From the NCBI RefSeq assembly GCF_002135415.1, contig NZ_NEGJ01000017.1, positions 1-54,197 on the forward strand: 54,197 nucleotides of DNA. The letters are read 5' to 3'. Of the stretch, positions 1 through 8,576 are shown in pieces. A program made the position numbers and the translations under genes. The notes under the pieces are model-generated. The model was not told the origin of the DNA. It did no database searches and saw only the letters and a program-made list of their open reading frames with translations. The first letter of the stretch is position 1, and every line of letters begins with the position of its first letter. Source of the stretch: Acinetobacter sp. ANC 3832. GTDB lineage: Bacteria; Pseudomonadota; Gammaproteobacteria; Pseudomonadales; Moraxellaceae.

Positions 1-237
1 ATCTTGGCTCATCAATTTTCTGACAAATATTTCTCAAATAAACTTCGAGTAATTTCTACCATCAATCAATGAAAATAATTTCGATCAATCAATCAGTAAA
101 AATCCACACAAGTTGTTCTTCATAATCTCTTAATGATTAATTCATCACTTCGTCAGGGATGAACAAGACGCAATAAACATTTAACAACTTAACCCTTTAA
201 GCTAAGTTCGTTTGCTGTATCGCGTCGGTATGAGCTC
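1..237 (-). other. Leader of a probable rRNA operon running out of the window
   Basis: No plausible protein gene lies here on either strand. Read on the minus strand, this follows a strong promoter (238-265) and is an AT-rich untranslated stretch with repeated TGATTGAT units, as in a 16S leader. The 16S gene itself would lie beyond position 1 and is not visible, so this is inference. A tRNA operon is the alternative. No boxA was recognised. Confidence 0.45.
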
Positions 238-265
238 ATTATAGGGCAATTTCGTACAGGTGCAA
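238..265 (-). promoter_or_regulatory. Strong sigma70 promoter, probably for an rRNA operon
   Basis: On the minus strand there is a -35 TTGCAC (260-265), a 16-bp spacer and a perfect -10 TATAAT (238-243), with an AT-rich upstream stretch that could act as an UP element. It points away from ppiA and towards the left window edge, with no coding sequence behind it. Confidence 0.6.
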
Positions 266-357
266 GTGCTTTTAACTGATTGTTTTATCATGTGTTCTTT
301 TTTTATGCACTAAGCTGGTGCTTTTTTAGCTAAAAACAAGCATAAGCTTTTAATTTT

Positions 358-390
358 AAAGCAGAAATATGTCAAAAATATTTCTGCTTT
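358..390. terminator. Perfect 13-bp hairpin downstream of ppiA
   Basis: AAAGCAGAAATAT (358-370) and its reverse complement (378-390) flank a 7-base loop just past the ppiA stop codon. The T-rich tail is better on the plus strand. It probably insulates ppiA from the leftward operon next to it. Confidence 0.7.
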
Positions 391-399
391 ATTTTTAAA

Positions 400-966
400 T
401 TATTTCTTTGTATTTATTTCTATCGTTTGAATACCGAGGATTTTCACGGTTTGATTCGGTACATCTTGGAATAGGCCTACCGATCCAGTCGGTGTTTTTG
501 TGATTTTGTCGACAATATCCATTCCTTTCGTCACTTTACCAAAGACTGCATAGCCTGGATTCATGGGTGCTTGATTCAAAAATGCATTATCAGCAACATT
601 AATAAAGAATTGGCTTGTCGCTGAGTTAGGGGCATTAGTACGTGCCATGGCTAAAGTGCCACGTGTATTCTTCAATCCATTATTGGCTTCATTTTTAATA
701 GAAGCTTGTGTCGGCTTTTCTTTCATCGTGCTATCGAAACCACCGCCTTGAATCATAAAGCCTGGAATGACGCGATGGAAAATCGTGCCACTATAAAAGT
801 TGCTCTTCACATAGCTTTCAAAGTTTTTCACTGAAACAGGCGCTTTATCATCATAAAGCTCAATATCAATGTTTCCCATGTTGGTCTTAATTTGCATATT
901 GGTATTAGCAAAGATACTTGAACTTGCAATGGCTAAAGCCAATCCCATGCTTAATGTTTTTAACAT
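400..966 (-). CDS. ppiA: Periplasmic peptidyl-prolyl cis-trans isomerase, cyclophilin type
   Basis: It catalyses proline cis-trans isomerisation during folding of exported proteins. The 188-residue product begins with a signal peptide (cleavage likely after A20, IFA-NT), so it acts in the periplasm. The cyclophilin core is clear: [13 protein letters not shown] at 63-75 with catalytic Arg65, then SQFFIN at 118-123. Length and sequence closely resemble E. coli PpiA (190 aa). It is a single gene, read leftward, with a hairpin just past its stop. The start is the first ATG and gives an intact signal peptide. Cyclophilin identity is secure; the symbol rests on resemblance to the periplasmic member. 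Confidence 0.93.
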   Translation of the reverse strand: MLKTLSMGLALAIASSSIFANTNMQIKTNMGNIDIELYDDKAPVSVKNFESYVKSNFYSGTIFHRVIPGFMIQGGGFDSTMKEKPTQASIKNEANNGLKNTRGTLAMARTNAPNSATSQFFINVADNAFLNQAPMNPGYAVFGKVTKGMDIVDKITKTPTGSVGLFQDVPNQTVKILGIQTIEINTKK

Positions 967-1324
967 TAATTTTCTCTCTTTCGGTTTCTATTAAAATTTG
1001 CTTATCTTAGTCAAATGAAAAGTGGTATTCCGTTAACTTTTATTTCAACGAATAAGGTAGATATCTTTGATAAAGGCTTTTCATTCTTTCTAACTAAGAT
1101 GTAAAAACATTGAAAAGGTTATTTATACTTATATATGCTATTCATTTGCTATCAATCAACATCTATAAAGGAAGAGCTTTTGAATTGTTTATCTATACAG
1201 CTTGAATAAAGACTTCATTACAGATAAATCGATCTTATCGCTCCTCCTCTTGCAAACCATTTTCTCTAACAAAAAATCCGAGCTTCAAAAAAGACTCGGA
1301 TTCGTTGATAAAGCTTATTAAAGT
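967..1324. other. Intergenic region between two leftward genes
   Basis: AT-rich and without a credible gene. It holds the terminator of the esterase gene (1271-1302) and must contain the ppiA promoter and Shine-Dalgarno (a GAGAGAAA-like purine tract just upstream of its ATG on the minus strand). Nothing else was recognised. Confidence 0.6.
1271..1302 (-). terminator. Terminator of the esterase gene
   Basis: On the minus strand AATCCGAG, a 12-base loop and CTCGGATT are followed by a run of T. It lies about 20 bases past the stop of the esterase gene. Confidence 0.75.
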
Positions 1325-2395
1325 TTAACTATTTTTATCCCAAAATTTTCGGAACTCTTTACTCATCTCAATCACGTATTTTTTTGCTTTCTTTGAAACA
1401 GGTGTCAGATTAATAAAGCCATGCGTTTGGTCTTCAAAATCATGATAATGCACCTTAACTCCATTTTGACGTAACTTATGCGCGTAAATCTTGCCTTCAT
1501 CATGCAGAACGTCGTGCCCTGCTGTGATTAAAAAAGCTGGTGCTAATTTTTTCAAGCTACCATTAGTCGGTGAAATAATCGTGTCGTCCAGTGCAACATT
1601 ATAACGAGTAACATAATAGTCAGTGACATAGTCTACATCTGTACCCGTTAAAACCAATCCATCTTTATATGCATAAAATGAAGGATGACGACTTTTAAAA
1701 TCGACAGCAGGATATATCAGGAACTGTGCAGATGGTGCATATACTGCATTGACTGTGCGCTGTGCGACAACTGCACTGATGTTTCCACCTGCGCTATCTC
1801 CTGCAACAGCAATACGGTTTTTTAAAATTTTAAAATGACGGCGATTTTGATAGACCCAAGCTAGCGCATCTTCGCAAGACTGAATAATGTCACGTGGACC
1901 CACTTCTGGTGCTAATGGATATTCAATACTTAATACTTGAACTTTGGCATGTGTCGCAATAAGACGACAAACCTCATCATGCGTATCAACACTGCCCACG
2001 ACAAAACCACCACCATGATAGAATACGATCATCGGTAATTTTTTACTTGGCGCTGGGTGATAATGTCGTGCATAGATGCTACCGCTTTGTAAGGGCAAGC
2101 GAATATCTTCAACCAATTGTACTTGTGTCGGTTTATTGATGATTGATTGCATCTGTGCTTCGAACTGTCTACGTGATCGTTCTACATCTGCACCAATAAA
2201 ACCCACCTTACCTTGTTTCAGTTGTGCTGCCATTAAACATTTGGTAAAACTATCCAACTGCGGATATTCATATGGATATCCTAAAACTTTAACCAATGAT
2301 TCCTGCGCAAATTTAGGTAAACGATCTAAAGTACGTCCAGCAGGCCCTTGACCTTTTTCTAAGAATTCTTGTAAATTTCGATTAAAAGCAACCAT
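1325..2395 (-). CDS. Alpha/beta hydrolase, hormone-sensitive-lipase (class IV) esterase family
   Basis: A likely carboxylesterase of 356 residues, acting on short or medium acyl esters by family knowledge; the substrate cannot be read from sequence. The HSL family marks are present: oxyanion motif HGGG at 127-130, nucleophile motif GDSAGG at 199-204 (Ser201), catalytic Asp295 in HDVLHDE, and His325 in HGF. No signal peptide is seen, so it is probably cytoplasmic. About 120 residues precede the HGGG motif as a cap region. It stands alone with its own terminator. The first ATG was taken as start. Confidence 0.88.
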   Translation of the reverse strand: MVAFNRNLQEFLEKGQGPAGRTLDRLPKFAQESLVKVLGYPYEYPQLDSFTKCLMAAQLKQGKVGFIGADVERSRRQFEAQMQSIINKPTQVQLVEDIRLPLQSGSIYARHYHPAPSKKLPMIVFYHGGGFVVGSVDTHDEVCRLIATHAKVQVLSIEYPLAPEVGPRDIIQSCEDALAWVYQNRRHFKILKNRIAVAGDSAGGNISAVVAQRTVNAVYAPSAQFLIYPAVDFKSRHPSFYAYKDGLVLTGTDVDYVTDYYVTRYNVALDDTIISPTNGSLKKLAPAFLITAGHDVLHDEGKIYAHKLRQNGVKVHYHDFEDQTHGFINLTPVSKKAKKYVIEMSKEFRKFWDKNS

Positions 2396-2606
2396 TCCAT
2401 ACCCTTCCTTTATCCCAATTCTTCATATTTTCTACATGATCAGGCTTTGACTGACTATATTCTTATACAAGTCTCGCAATCAATATACAAATATAAAACT
2501 TAGATACGCTAATCTGAGTACATATTCCTTGTCATTGACTATTTATTTATAAATCAGGGTATTTTTTGCTATTCCAAGCCTAAGTCACCCAAGTGAGGTC
2601 ACAGTG

Positions 2607-3350
2607 ATGTCAATTAAACTCATGTTCATTTCTGTAGCAACTGCATGCTTGGCTGTCGGTTGCGTTGCCTTTCCTGATGATGGCCCATACTACGGTGGAG
2701 GTGGCTACTCCACAGCTTATGATAATTATGGTGGCTATTATAATGGTGGATACCAAACGGTTTACCACAATTATAATTGGGATTCTGATCGCATCATTTA
2801 TAGAAATGATCGTGCGCGTTGGGATCGTGATAGAACGATGCAAATTCAGCTTCAACAAAATCGTCGTAAATATCAAAACGCTCAAAAACGTCCACAATGG
2901 AATCAGAACCAACAGCAAAATGGACGCCCAAATTGGCAAAGTCGTCCACAACCCAGTACGCAACCTAATTGGACAAATCGTCCTCAACAAAGTACCCAAC
3001 CTACTTGGTCTAATCGCCCTCAACAAAATGATCGACCAAACTGGCAAAATCGTCCTCAGCAAAGTGGACAGCCAACATGGTCGAATCGCCCGCAACAAAA
3101 CGGACAAAGCAATGGACAAAATCGTCCCCAGCAAAGTGGACAGCCAACATGGTCGAATCGCCCGCAACAAAACGGACAAAGCAATGGACAAAATCGTCCC
3201 CAGCAAAATGGACAAGCAGACCAAGGGCGCTGGAACCACAACCATTCAAATAGCCAAACCTCAGGTCAAAGCAATAAATCTCAAGGCAATAGCCAACCGA
3301 CTCGAAATAAAAACTGGCCCAATAAAAAAGATCCGAATGATCAAAATTAA
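2607..3350 (+). CDS. Putative lipoprotein with N/Q-rich tandem repeats
   Basis: Function unknown. The N-terminus is a short signal ending LAVGC, giving a probable lipidated Cys19, although Ala at -3 is not the best lipobox. Next comes a Gly/Tyr-rich stretch, then a basic region, then about 110 residues of low-complexity repeats built on NRPQQ(N/S)G. Two copies of a 72-bp unit (3061-3132 and 3133-3204) are identical except at the edges. ATG 2607 was chosen over the in-frame GTG three bases earlier because the AAGTGAGG ribosome site is better spaced. A surface or envelope role is a guess from the lipobox and the disordered repeats. Confidence 0.7.
   Translation: MSIKLMFISVATACLAVGCVAFPDDGPYYGGGGYSTAYDNYGGYYNGGYQTVYHNYNWDSDRIIYRNDRARWDRDRTMQIQLQQNRRKYQNAQKRPQWNQNQQQNGRPNWQSRPQPSTQPNWTNRPQQSTQPTWSNRPQQNDRPNWQNRPQQSGQPTWSNRPQQNGQSNGQNRPQQSGQPTWSNRPQQNGQSNGQNRPQQNGQADQGRWNHNHSNSQTSGQSNKSQGNSQPTRNKNWPNKKDPNDQN
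3061..3204 (+). repeat. Two near-identical 72-bp in-frame tandem repeats
   Basis: Units 3061-3132 and 3133-3204 encode the same 24 residues, made of two related 12-residue halves. More degenerate units lie upstream from about 2930. The near identity implies a recent duplication and possible copy-number variation between strains. Confidence 0.9.
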
Positions 3351-3354
3351 GATC

Positions 3355-3387
3355 AAAAAAAGCCTAGTAAGATTATTAGGCTTTTTT
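3355..3387 (+). terminator. Terminator after the repeat lipoprotein gene
   Basis: AAAAAAGCCTA and TAGGCTTTTTT form a stem with a 10-base loop immediately past the stop codon. The A and T flanks let it work in both directions, so it may also serve the convergent small lipoprotein gene. Confidence 0.85.
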
Positions 3388-3419
3388 ATAACGGAAATAA
3401 CTCGTTTTTAAAATTCGGT

Positions 3420-3671
3420 TTATTGAGTACTTGTGTCTTTTTCATTTGTTGGAGCAGTCGCAATTTCATCGAGTGGTAATGTCGGGTCTGCTTGTAAAGC
3501 GACATTCGATTGAACATGTAAATGATGCCCTTCAATCATCGTTGTATTGGTCTCTGATTGTGCAGGGTTGATGATTTGGGTGGTATCAGCATGATGACTC
3601 ATTGGCTGAGTTGTACAACCCACCATCAAAGTCACCATTAACATTGAACTGAGTTTTGCTGATAATTTCAT
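3420..3671 (-). CDS. Small lipoprotein of unknown function
   Basis: An 83-residue product with a typical lipoprotein signal: a basic n-region, a hydrophobic core and MVGC with Cys19 as the probable lipidated residue. The mature part is polar, rich in Thr, Asn and Gln, and has no recognisable domain. It is convergent with the repeat lipoprotein and shares the hairpin between them. The call rests on the signal peptide and a plausible start; the function is not known. Confidence 0.6.
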   Translation of the reverse strand: MKLSAKLSSMLMVTLMVGCTTQPMSHHADTTQIINPAQSETNTTMIEGHHLHVQSNVALQADPTLPLDEIATAPTNEKDTSTQ

Positions 3672-4157
3672 TTGTATGCCTATATTCTAAATTTTCATCT
3701 CTGATTCAATCTATTTTACGTGTTTACGCACAAATTTTATACTTTTTTATAAATATGCTTTAACTTCATCAGCATTGATCATATTTATATGTTCTAAGCC
3801 TGTTACATCACAGCTTTTTATTTCTTCTTGGGAGAATAAATAAAGTACTTGTGCATCCTTATTCAAAACATCTCTACATCAACATTGAGTATTCATAAAA
3901 ATTCAATAGAAATATGAGATCAACTTATTTGTCATCAATATCTTTTAAAGTGGTTGTTGAACCATGAATTTAGCGTAAAAGACTCTTCAAACCTGAATTT
4001 TTTTAATTTATGTTGCTGAAAGCTTGAATTTTTCTCGCTCGCCCCTACCTTATTAGTATTAATGAATTAAACAATCATGGCAGTTCAGGATAAACAGTCA
4101 TCGCTGAAGCCAAAAGGACTGTACATGTTTAAGAACCCATTTAAACGGAGATCATCA
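3672..4157. other. Divergent intergenic region with the grpE promoter
   Basis: About 490 AT-rich bases between the leftward small lipoprotein and rightward grpE. A sigma32-like promoter is at 4023-4050. An in-frame extension of grpE to 4077 exists but is better read as leader. No other gene was supported. Confidence 0.6.
4023..4050 (+). promoter_or_regulatory. Sigma32 (heat-shock) type promoter of grpE
   Basis: CTTGAA (4023-4028) and CCCCTACCT (4042-4050) are 13 bases apart, close to the RpoH consensus CTTGAA / CCCCAT-T. It lies about 108 bases upstream of the chosen grpE start. Confidence 0.7.
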
Positions 4158-4703
4158 ATGGCTAATGAGCAAAATGAGCAAGCTCAAGATATTCAACAAG
4201 AGCAAGCTGAACAGCAACAAGAGCAAACTCAAGCTGAAACTGAGCAAGCTGACGTTAGTGTTGAAGATTTACAAGCTCAGATTCAAAAACTTCAAGAAAG
4301 TTTAAAACTTGAAAAAGCACGCACGGCAAATGCGGTATATGAAGCACAGAAAAGTGTTGAACGTATTCAACGCGAGTCTGAAAAGCATAAAGAGACTGTG
4401 ATTGAAAAGTTTGCCAAAGAATTACTCGATTCTGTCGATAACCTTGAACGTGCGCTTCAAGCTGCAGATGAAGACAACGCAATGGTTGAAGGTGTGAAAT
4501 TGACATTAAAGTCATTACTTAGCACTTTAGAGAAATTTGGTGTCGTTGAAGCAGATACGACAAATGGTTTTAATGCTGATTTACATCAGGCTGTAGGTAT
4601 TGATCCGACTGCACCAGCCAACCAAATTGGTACAGTGCTACAAAAGGGTTATACCTTAAATAATCGTTTACTTCGCCCTGCGATGGTGATGGTGGGTCAA
4701 TAA
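4158..4703 (+). CDS. grpE: Nucleotide exchange factor GrpE
   Basis: GrpE releases ADP from DnaK and so drives the Hsp70 cycle in the cytoplasm. The product from ATG 4158 has 181 residues: a Gln/Glu-rich disordered N-terminus (to about 40), a long coiled-coil dimerisation helix with [16 protein letters not shown], then the beta-rich head ending [10 protein letters not shown] longer frame starts at 4077, but CGGAG seven bases before ATG 4158 decides the start and gives the usual length. It lies directly upstream of dnaK on the same strand. A sigma32-like promoter precedes it, so heat-shock control is likely. Confidence 0.95.
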   Translation: MANEQNEQAQDIQQEQAEQQQEQTQAETEQADVSVEDLQAQIQKLQESLKLEKARTANAVYEAQKSVERIQRESEKHKETVIEKFAKELLDSVDNLERALQAADEDNAMVEGVKLTLKSLLSTLEKFGVVEADTTNGFNADLHQAVGIDPTAPANQIGTVLQKGYTLNNRLLRPAMVMVGQ

Positions 4704-4758
4704 ACCCAATAAATTAGAGAGTTTTTCAAATATTTTGCTGAAATTTCATCAAAGATGA

Positions 4759-4786
4759 CTTGAAATATTTTGATTGGCTCTCATAT
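4759..4786 (+). promoter_or_regulatory. Sigma32-type promoter of dnaK
   Basis: CTTGAAA (4759-4765) is followed after about 12-14 bases by CTCTCATAT (4778-4786), resembling the RpoH -10. It would let dnaK be induced independently of grpE. The -10 match is weaker than that of grpE. Confidence 0.55.
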
Positions 4787-4835
4787 CGGATAACAAGCAA
4801 AAACTAATTGCAAAAAAATTGAGAGGAATAAATTA

Positions 4836-6779
4836 ATGGCTAAAATTATCGGTATTGACTTAGGTACAACTAACTCATGCGTTGCTGTACTAGAAGGCGA
4901 TAAAGTTAAAGTAATTGAAAATGCTGAAGGTACTCGTACTACGCCTTCTATTGTTGCGTACAAAGATGGTGAAATTCTTGTTGGTCAGTCTGCGAAACGT
5001 CAAGCAGTAACTAACCCTAAAAACACATTGTATGCAATCAAACGCTTAATCGGTCGTAAGTATCAAGACCAAGCAGTTCAAAAAGATATCGGTCTTGTAC
5101 CATACAAAATTATCAAAGCAGACAATGGTGATGCTTGGGTTGAAGTAAACGATAAGAAATTGGCACCACAACAAGTGTCAGCTGAAATCTTGAAAAAGAT
5201 GAAAAAAACAGCGGAAGACTATTTAGGTGAAACAGTCACCGAAGCTGTTATTACAGTTCCTGCTTACTTCAATGATGCACAACGTCAAGCAACTAAGGAT
5301 GCGGGTAAAATCGCGGGTTTAGAAGTTAAACGTATCATTAACGAACCAACTGCTGCTGCACTTGCATTTGGTATGGATAAAAAAGAAGGCGATCGTAAAA
5401 TCGCGGTTTATGACTTAGGTGGTGGTACTTTTGACGTATCAATCATTGAAATTGCAGACCTTGATGGCGATCAACAAATCGAAGTATTGTCGACCAATGG
5501 TGATACATTCCTTGGTGGTGAAGACTTTGACAATGCGTTAATCGAATACTTAGTTGAAGAGTTCAAGAAAGAACAAAGCTTCAACTTGAAGCAAGATCCA
5601 CTTGCATTACAACGTTTGAAAGAAGCTGCTGAAAAAGCAAAAATCGAGCTTTCTTCTTCTAACGCAACTGAAATTAATCTTCCGTACATCACGGCAGATG
5701 CGACTGGTCCTAAACACTTAGTGATCAACGTAACGCGTGCGAAACTTGAAGGTTTGGTTGCTGATTTAGTTGCTCGTACGATTGAGCCTTGCCGTATTGC
5801 GCTTAAAGATGCAGGTCTTTCGACTTCTGACATCTCTGACGTAATTTTGGTGGGTGGTCAGTCACGTATGCCAATGGTTCAACAGAAAGTACAGGAATTC
5901 TTTGGTAAAGAACCACGTAAAGACGTGAATCCTGACGAAGCTGTTGCGATGGGTGCTGCGATTCAAGGTGCGGTATTGTCAGGTGACAAAACTGACGTAC
6001 TTTTACTTGACGTTACTCCATTGACACTTGGTATTGAAACAATGGGCGGTGTGTTAACTGCAATCATTGAGAAAAACACGACGATTCCTGCGAAGAAATC
6101 TCAAGTATTCTCAACTGCTGCTGACAACCAACCTGCTGTAGACATTTCTGTGTTCCAAGGTGAACGTAAAATGGCGCAGCAAAACAAATTGTTAGGTAAC
6201 TTCCAATTGGGCGACATTCCACCTGCTCCACGTGGTGTGCCACAAATTGAAGTATCTTTCGACATCAACGCTGATGGTATTTTGAAAGTATCTGCAAAAG
6301 ATAAGAGCACTGGTAAAGAGCAATCTATCCAGATTAAAGCAAACTCAGGTTTGTCTGATGCTGAAATCGATGCAATGATTAAAGATGCTGAAGCGAATGC
6401 TGAAGAAGATCGTAAATTTGAAGAACTTGCGAAAGCACGTAACGAAGCTGATGCTTTGGTTTCTAGCTCACAAAAAGCAGTGAAAGATCTTGGTGAACAA
6501 GTGACTGCTGATGAAAAAACTGCAATTGAAACTGCAGTAACTGAGCTTGAAGCTTCAACAAAAGAAAATGATGTTGATGTGATTAAAGCAAAAACTGAAG
6601 CTTTACAAAACATCATCATGCCAATTAGCCAACGTGCTTATGAAGCTGCACAAGGTCAAGGTGGCGCTGAAGGTTTTGATCCAAATTCATTCCAAGGTGG
6701 CGATGCAGGTCAACAACAAAAAGCGGATGATGGCGTTGTAGATGCTGAGTTCACTGAAGTTAAAGATGATAAGAAGTAA
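4836..6779 (+). CDS. dnaK: Hsp70 chaperone DnaK
   Basis: An ATP-driven chaperone of 647 residues that works with DnaJ and GrpE. The actin-like ATPase domain carries IDLGTTNSC near residue 7, the phosphate-binding [10 protein letters not shown] near 195 and [11 protein letters not shown] near 335. The substrate-binding domain follows the linker [10 protein letters not shown]. The C-terminal tail is Gln/Gly-rich and ends in a variant of the EEVD-like bacterial tail (FTEVKDDKK). GAGAGGAA upstream is a good ribosome site. dnaJ is not next to it; a strong terminator follows instead. Full length and unmodified. Confidence 0.99.
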   Translation: MAKIIGIDLGTTNSCVAVLEGDKVKVIENAEGTRTTPSIVAYKDGEILVGQSAKRQAVTNPKNTLYAIKRLIGRKYQDQAVQKDIGLVPYKIIKADNGDAWVEVNDKKLAPQQVSAEILKKMKKTAEDYLGETVTEAVITVPAYFNDAQRQATKDAGKIAGLEVKRIINEPTAAALAFGMDKKEGDRKIAVYDLGGGTFDVSIIEIADLDGDQQIEVLSTNGDTFLGGEDFDNALIEYLVEEFKKEQSFNLKQDPLALQRLKEAAEKAKIELSSSNATEINLPYITADATGPKHLVINVTRAKLEGLVADLVARTIEPCRIALKDAGLSTSDISDVILVGGQSRMPMVQQKVQEFFGKEPRKDVNPDEAVAMGAAIQGAVLSGDKTDVLLLDVTPLTLGIETMGGVLTAIIEKNTTIPAKKSQVFSTAADNQPAVDISVFQGERKMAQQNKLLGNFQLGDIPPAPRGVPQIEVSFDINADGILKVSAKDKSTGKEQSIQIKANSGLSDAEIDAMIKDAEANAEEDRKFEELAKARNEADALVSSSQKAVKDLGEQVTADEKTAIETAVTELEASTKENDVDVIKAKTEALQNIIMPISQRAYEAAQGQGGAEGFDPNSFQGGDAGQQQKADDGVVDAEFTEVKDDKK

Positions 6780-6800
6780 TTTATCGTTTTAACACGATGT

Positions 6801-6830
6801 AAAAAAACCGCGCGAAAGCGCGGTTTTTTT
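6801..6830 (+). terminator. Strong intrinsic terminator after dnaK
   Basis: AAAAAAACCGCGC, a GAAA tetraloop and GCGCGGTTTTTTT form a GC-rich stem with a T7 tail, 22 bases past the stop of dnaK. Confidence 0.95.
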
Positions 6831-6843
6831 ATGCTATAAAATA

Positions 6844-7290
6844 ATGAATCGTAAAACTAAAAGAATACTCATGAAAAATAATGCCATGATTTCTCTACCC
6901 GTATATTACAGCTTAATCATTGCACAATTTATACTACCGATGATTGCTACCAGTATCGATATGTTCAGTACGGCACCCGAATTAGAACTTCTTGATAAAA
7001 CTTTATATCGAGATCCCCAAAGTTGGGAAATAGCCATTATATCTCTAGTGGGCGTTGTATTACTTATCATTACTATTGGTTTATGCCTACGACAAGAATG
7101 GGCTCGGAAAGCCTATATTTACACGTTCTTCCCAACGTTTTTAATTTACTTTCTACCTTATATGCATTGGTTTTATATGAGTAGTTATGCGGCTATTTTT
7201 AATGATATTGCCTATGTCTCCGCAGGAATATTATTAATTATTTTAGCTAGCCCTGCTTTATATCAAAGCATTTTTACAAAAAAATCATGA
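6844..7290 (+). CDS. Predicted four-helix membrane protein, unknown
   Basis: A 148-residue hydrophobic protein with four probable membrane helices, around residues 17-40, 60-82, 90-112 and 118-142. No family was recognised. It begins 14 bases after the dnaK terminator; an internal ATG at 6871 is an alternative start and neither has a strong ribosome site. Its stop overlaps the start of the next gene in an ATGA junction, so the two are very probably co-translated. The pair may form one membrane complex, which is inference. Confidence 0.65.
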   Translation: MNRKTKRILMKNNAMISLPVYYSLIIAQFILPMIATSIDMFSTAPELELLDKTLYRDPQSWEIAIISLVGVVLLIITIGLCLRQEWARKAYIYTFFPTFLIYFLPYMHWFYMSSYAAIFNDIAYVSAGILLIILASPALYQSIFTKKS

Positions 7291-7805
7291 TTAAAATTCT
7301 CGGTATAACCCTTAGCTTATACATTTTTTTTGAAATACTCAGCCATAGCTTTGCTTGGTATATTGTACAGTTTTTTAAAAATGCTGTCGTGCAAGATGAA
7401 CGAAAACCAAAACACCTTCAGTTTATCCGACAAACTTTCTATAGATTGATTTTAATCTTAACCATTGTTTTGATGAGTCATTGGTACACTGAACGGACTT
7501 TCTCTGAACAGAATGATCTCATACGTTTCACGTGGAGCATTGGATTCATTCTTCTAATCTTATTCATCATCTGGTGGATCAATGCTTTTATTATTCGTTC
7601 TGTCATTTTAAAACAAGCTCAACAAATATCTGTTACGCATGTCTTTAAACAAAAGATCATCTACATCATGCTACATCCCAAAGAATTTATTCATATTTAT
7701 ACAGATGCTGAATATTTAAAAAAATCAGTCATCATGAATCACCTACTGAGTATATTAGCATTCATTATTTTATTTTTAGATATTCAGATGCTCTATACAA
7801 CTTAA
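7287..7805 (+). CDS. Predicted membrane protein coupled to the previous gene, unknown
   Basis: A 172-residue protein with about four hydrophobic helices, near residues 3-27, 47-63, 79-102 and 147-170. A more polar segment of roughly 45 residues separates the last two. It starts within the stop codon of the upstream gene (ATGA), a sign of translational coupling. No domain was recognised and the function is unknown. It converges with the next gene, and only eight bases separate their ends. Confidence 0.65.
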   Translation: MIKILGITLSLYIFFEILSHSFAWYIVQFFKNAVVQDERKPKHLQFIRQTFYRLILILTIVLMSHWYTERTFSEQNDLIRFTWSIGFILLILFIIWWINAFIIRSVILKQAQQISVTHVFKQKIIYIMLHPKEFIHIYTDAEYLKKSVIMNHLLSILAFIILFLDIQMLYTT

Positions 7806-7813
7806 ACACGTTA

Positions 7814-8416
7814 TTAAAGCAACATAGTTTCCATAGGAATATCAAACAGTAAATTCAATATGGTAAATAGACCTTGAAGAAAAAAGAATAAACCAATAAA
7901 AACAAAAATGGGCATCAGCAACCTTTGTTTTTTGGTTAGGCTTTCTCTTAGCTGAAAACGATACTGCTGATTCGAAGCTCTTCCAATAGGAATGGTGGTT
8001 AAAATAGCTTTGGAGATTCGTTCTTCTATTGTATGTAATGAAGATCCAGCAAAAACCTCTAAACAATATTTCCCGACATCTAATTCACAATAAAAGACCA
8101 ACATTGCACTCTGACTAAAACTATTCTTCGTTGCTCGCCCAATACTTGGAGACAGTTTTACCACTTGCTGACGAGTCAGATCAGTCAATTGAGGTTGTGA
8201 AAATAACATTGGTGCTTGTTTTAATAAAGGCCCAACCTGCCAAATAGAAAATCCGCCTTTTTCTTGTATTGAAAACTCTTTGATTTGTTGACTGAGGGGT
8301 AAATCTACAATAATTCGCGTTCTAAACAACAGGTACAAACATTTGAAAACAAATACCCAGCAAGCAATGCCGATCACTAAAAATAGCCAACCCAAGATCA
8401 AACTTACATTCATCAT
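7814..8416 (-). CDS. Membrane-anchored protein of unknown function
   Basis: A 200-residue product with one hydrophobic helix at the N-terminus (about 4-32) and one near the C-terminus (about 168-192), leaving a soluble central part of about 130 residues. No family motif was recognised. Two adjacent ATG codons could serve as start. It is convergent with the membrane-protein pair and divergent from the protease gene. Confidence 0.6.
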   Translation of the reverse strand: MMNVSLILGWLFLVIGIACWVFVFKCLYLLFRTRIIVDLPLSQQIKEFSIQEKGGFSIWQVGPLLKQAPMLFSQPQLTDLTRQQVVKLSPSIGRATKNSFSQSAMLVFYCELDVGKYCLEVFAGSSLHTIEERISKAILTTIPIGRASNQQYRFQLRESLTKKQRLLMPIFVFIGLFFFLQGLFTILNLLFDIPMETMLL

Positions 8417-8576
8417 AATGACTTATTCTTCTTATTTAGCTCAACTTAAAAAAATATTAAGACAAGTAAACTTGAAACTCTGTATGCATTCAGCAAACAA
8501 ACCCATCAGAACTACTTGCCAATCCTTAAATTTCAGCTAAATTACATCTAACAAAAATTATTTTTAAATAAAGAAA

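Noticed and set aside
2610..3411. Several long open frames on both strands over the repeat lipoprotein gene
   Set aside because: They are shadows of the periodic repeat. Only the plus frame from 2607 has a ribosome site and a signal peptide.
5471..6619. Open minus-strand frames opposite dnaK
   Set aside because: Products are Ser/Ala-rich without motifs and mirror the codon bias of dnaK.
7524..7539. CGTTTCACGTGGAGCA as a further parS site
   Set aside because: Two mismatches to the consensus, one in an arm that must pair, and it lies in a coding sequence; could be chance.
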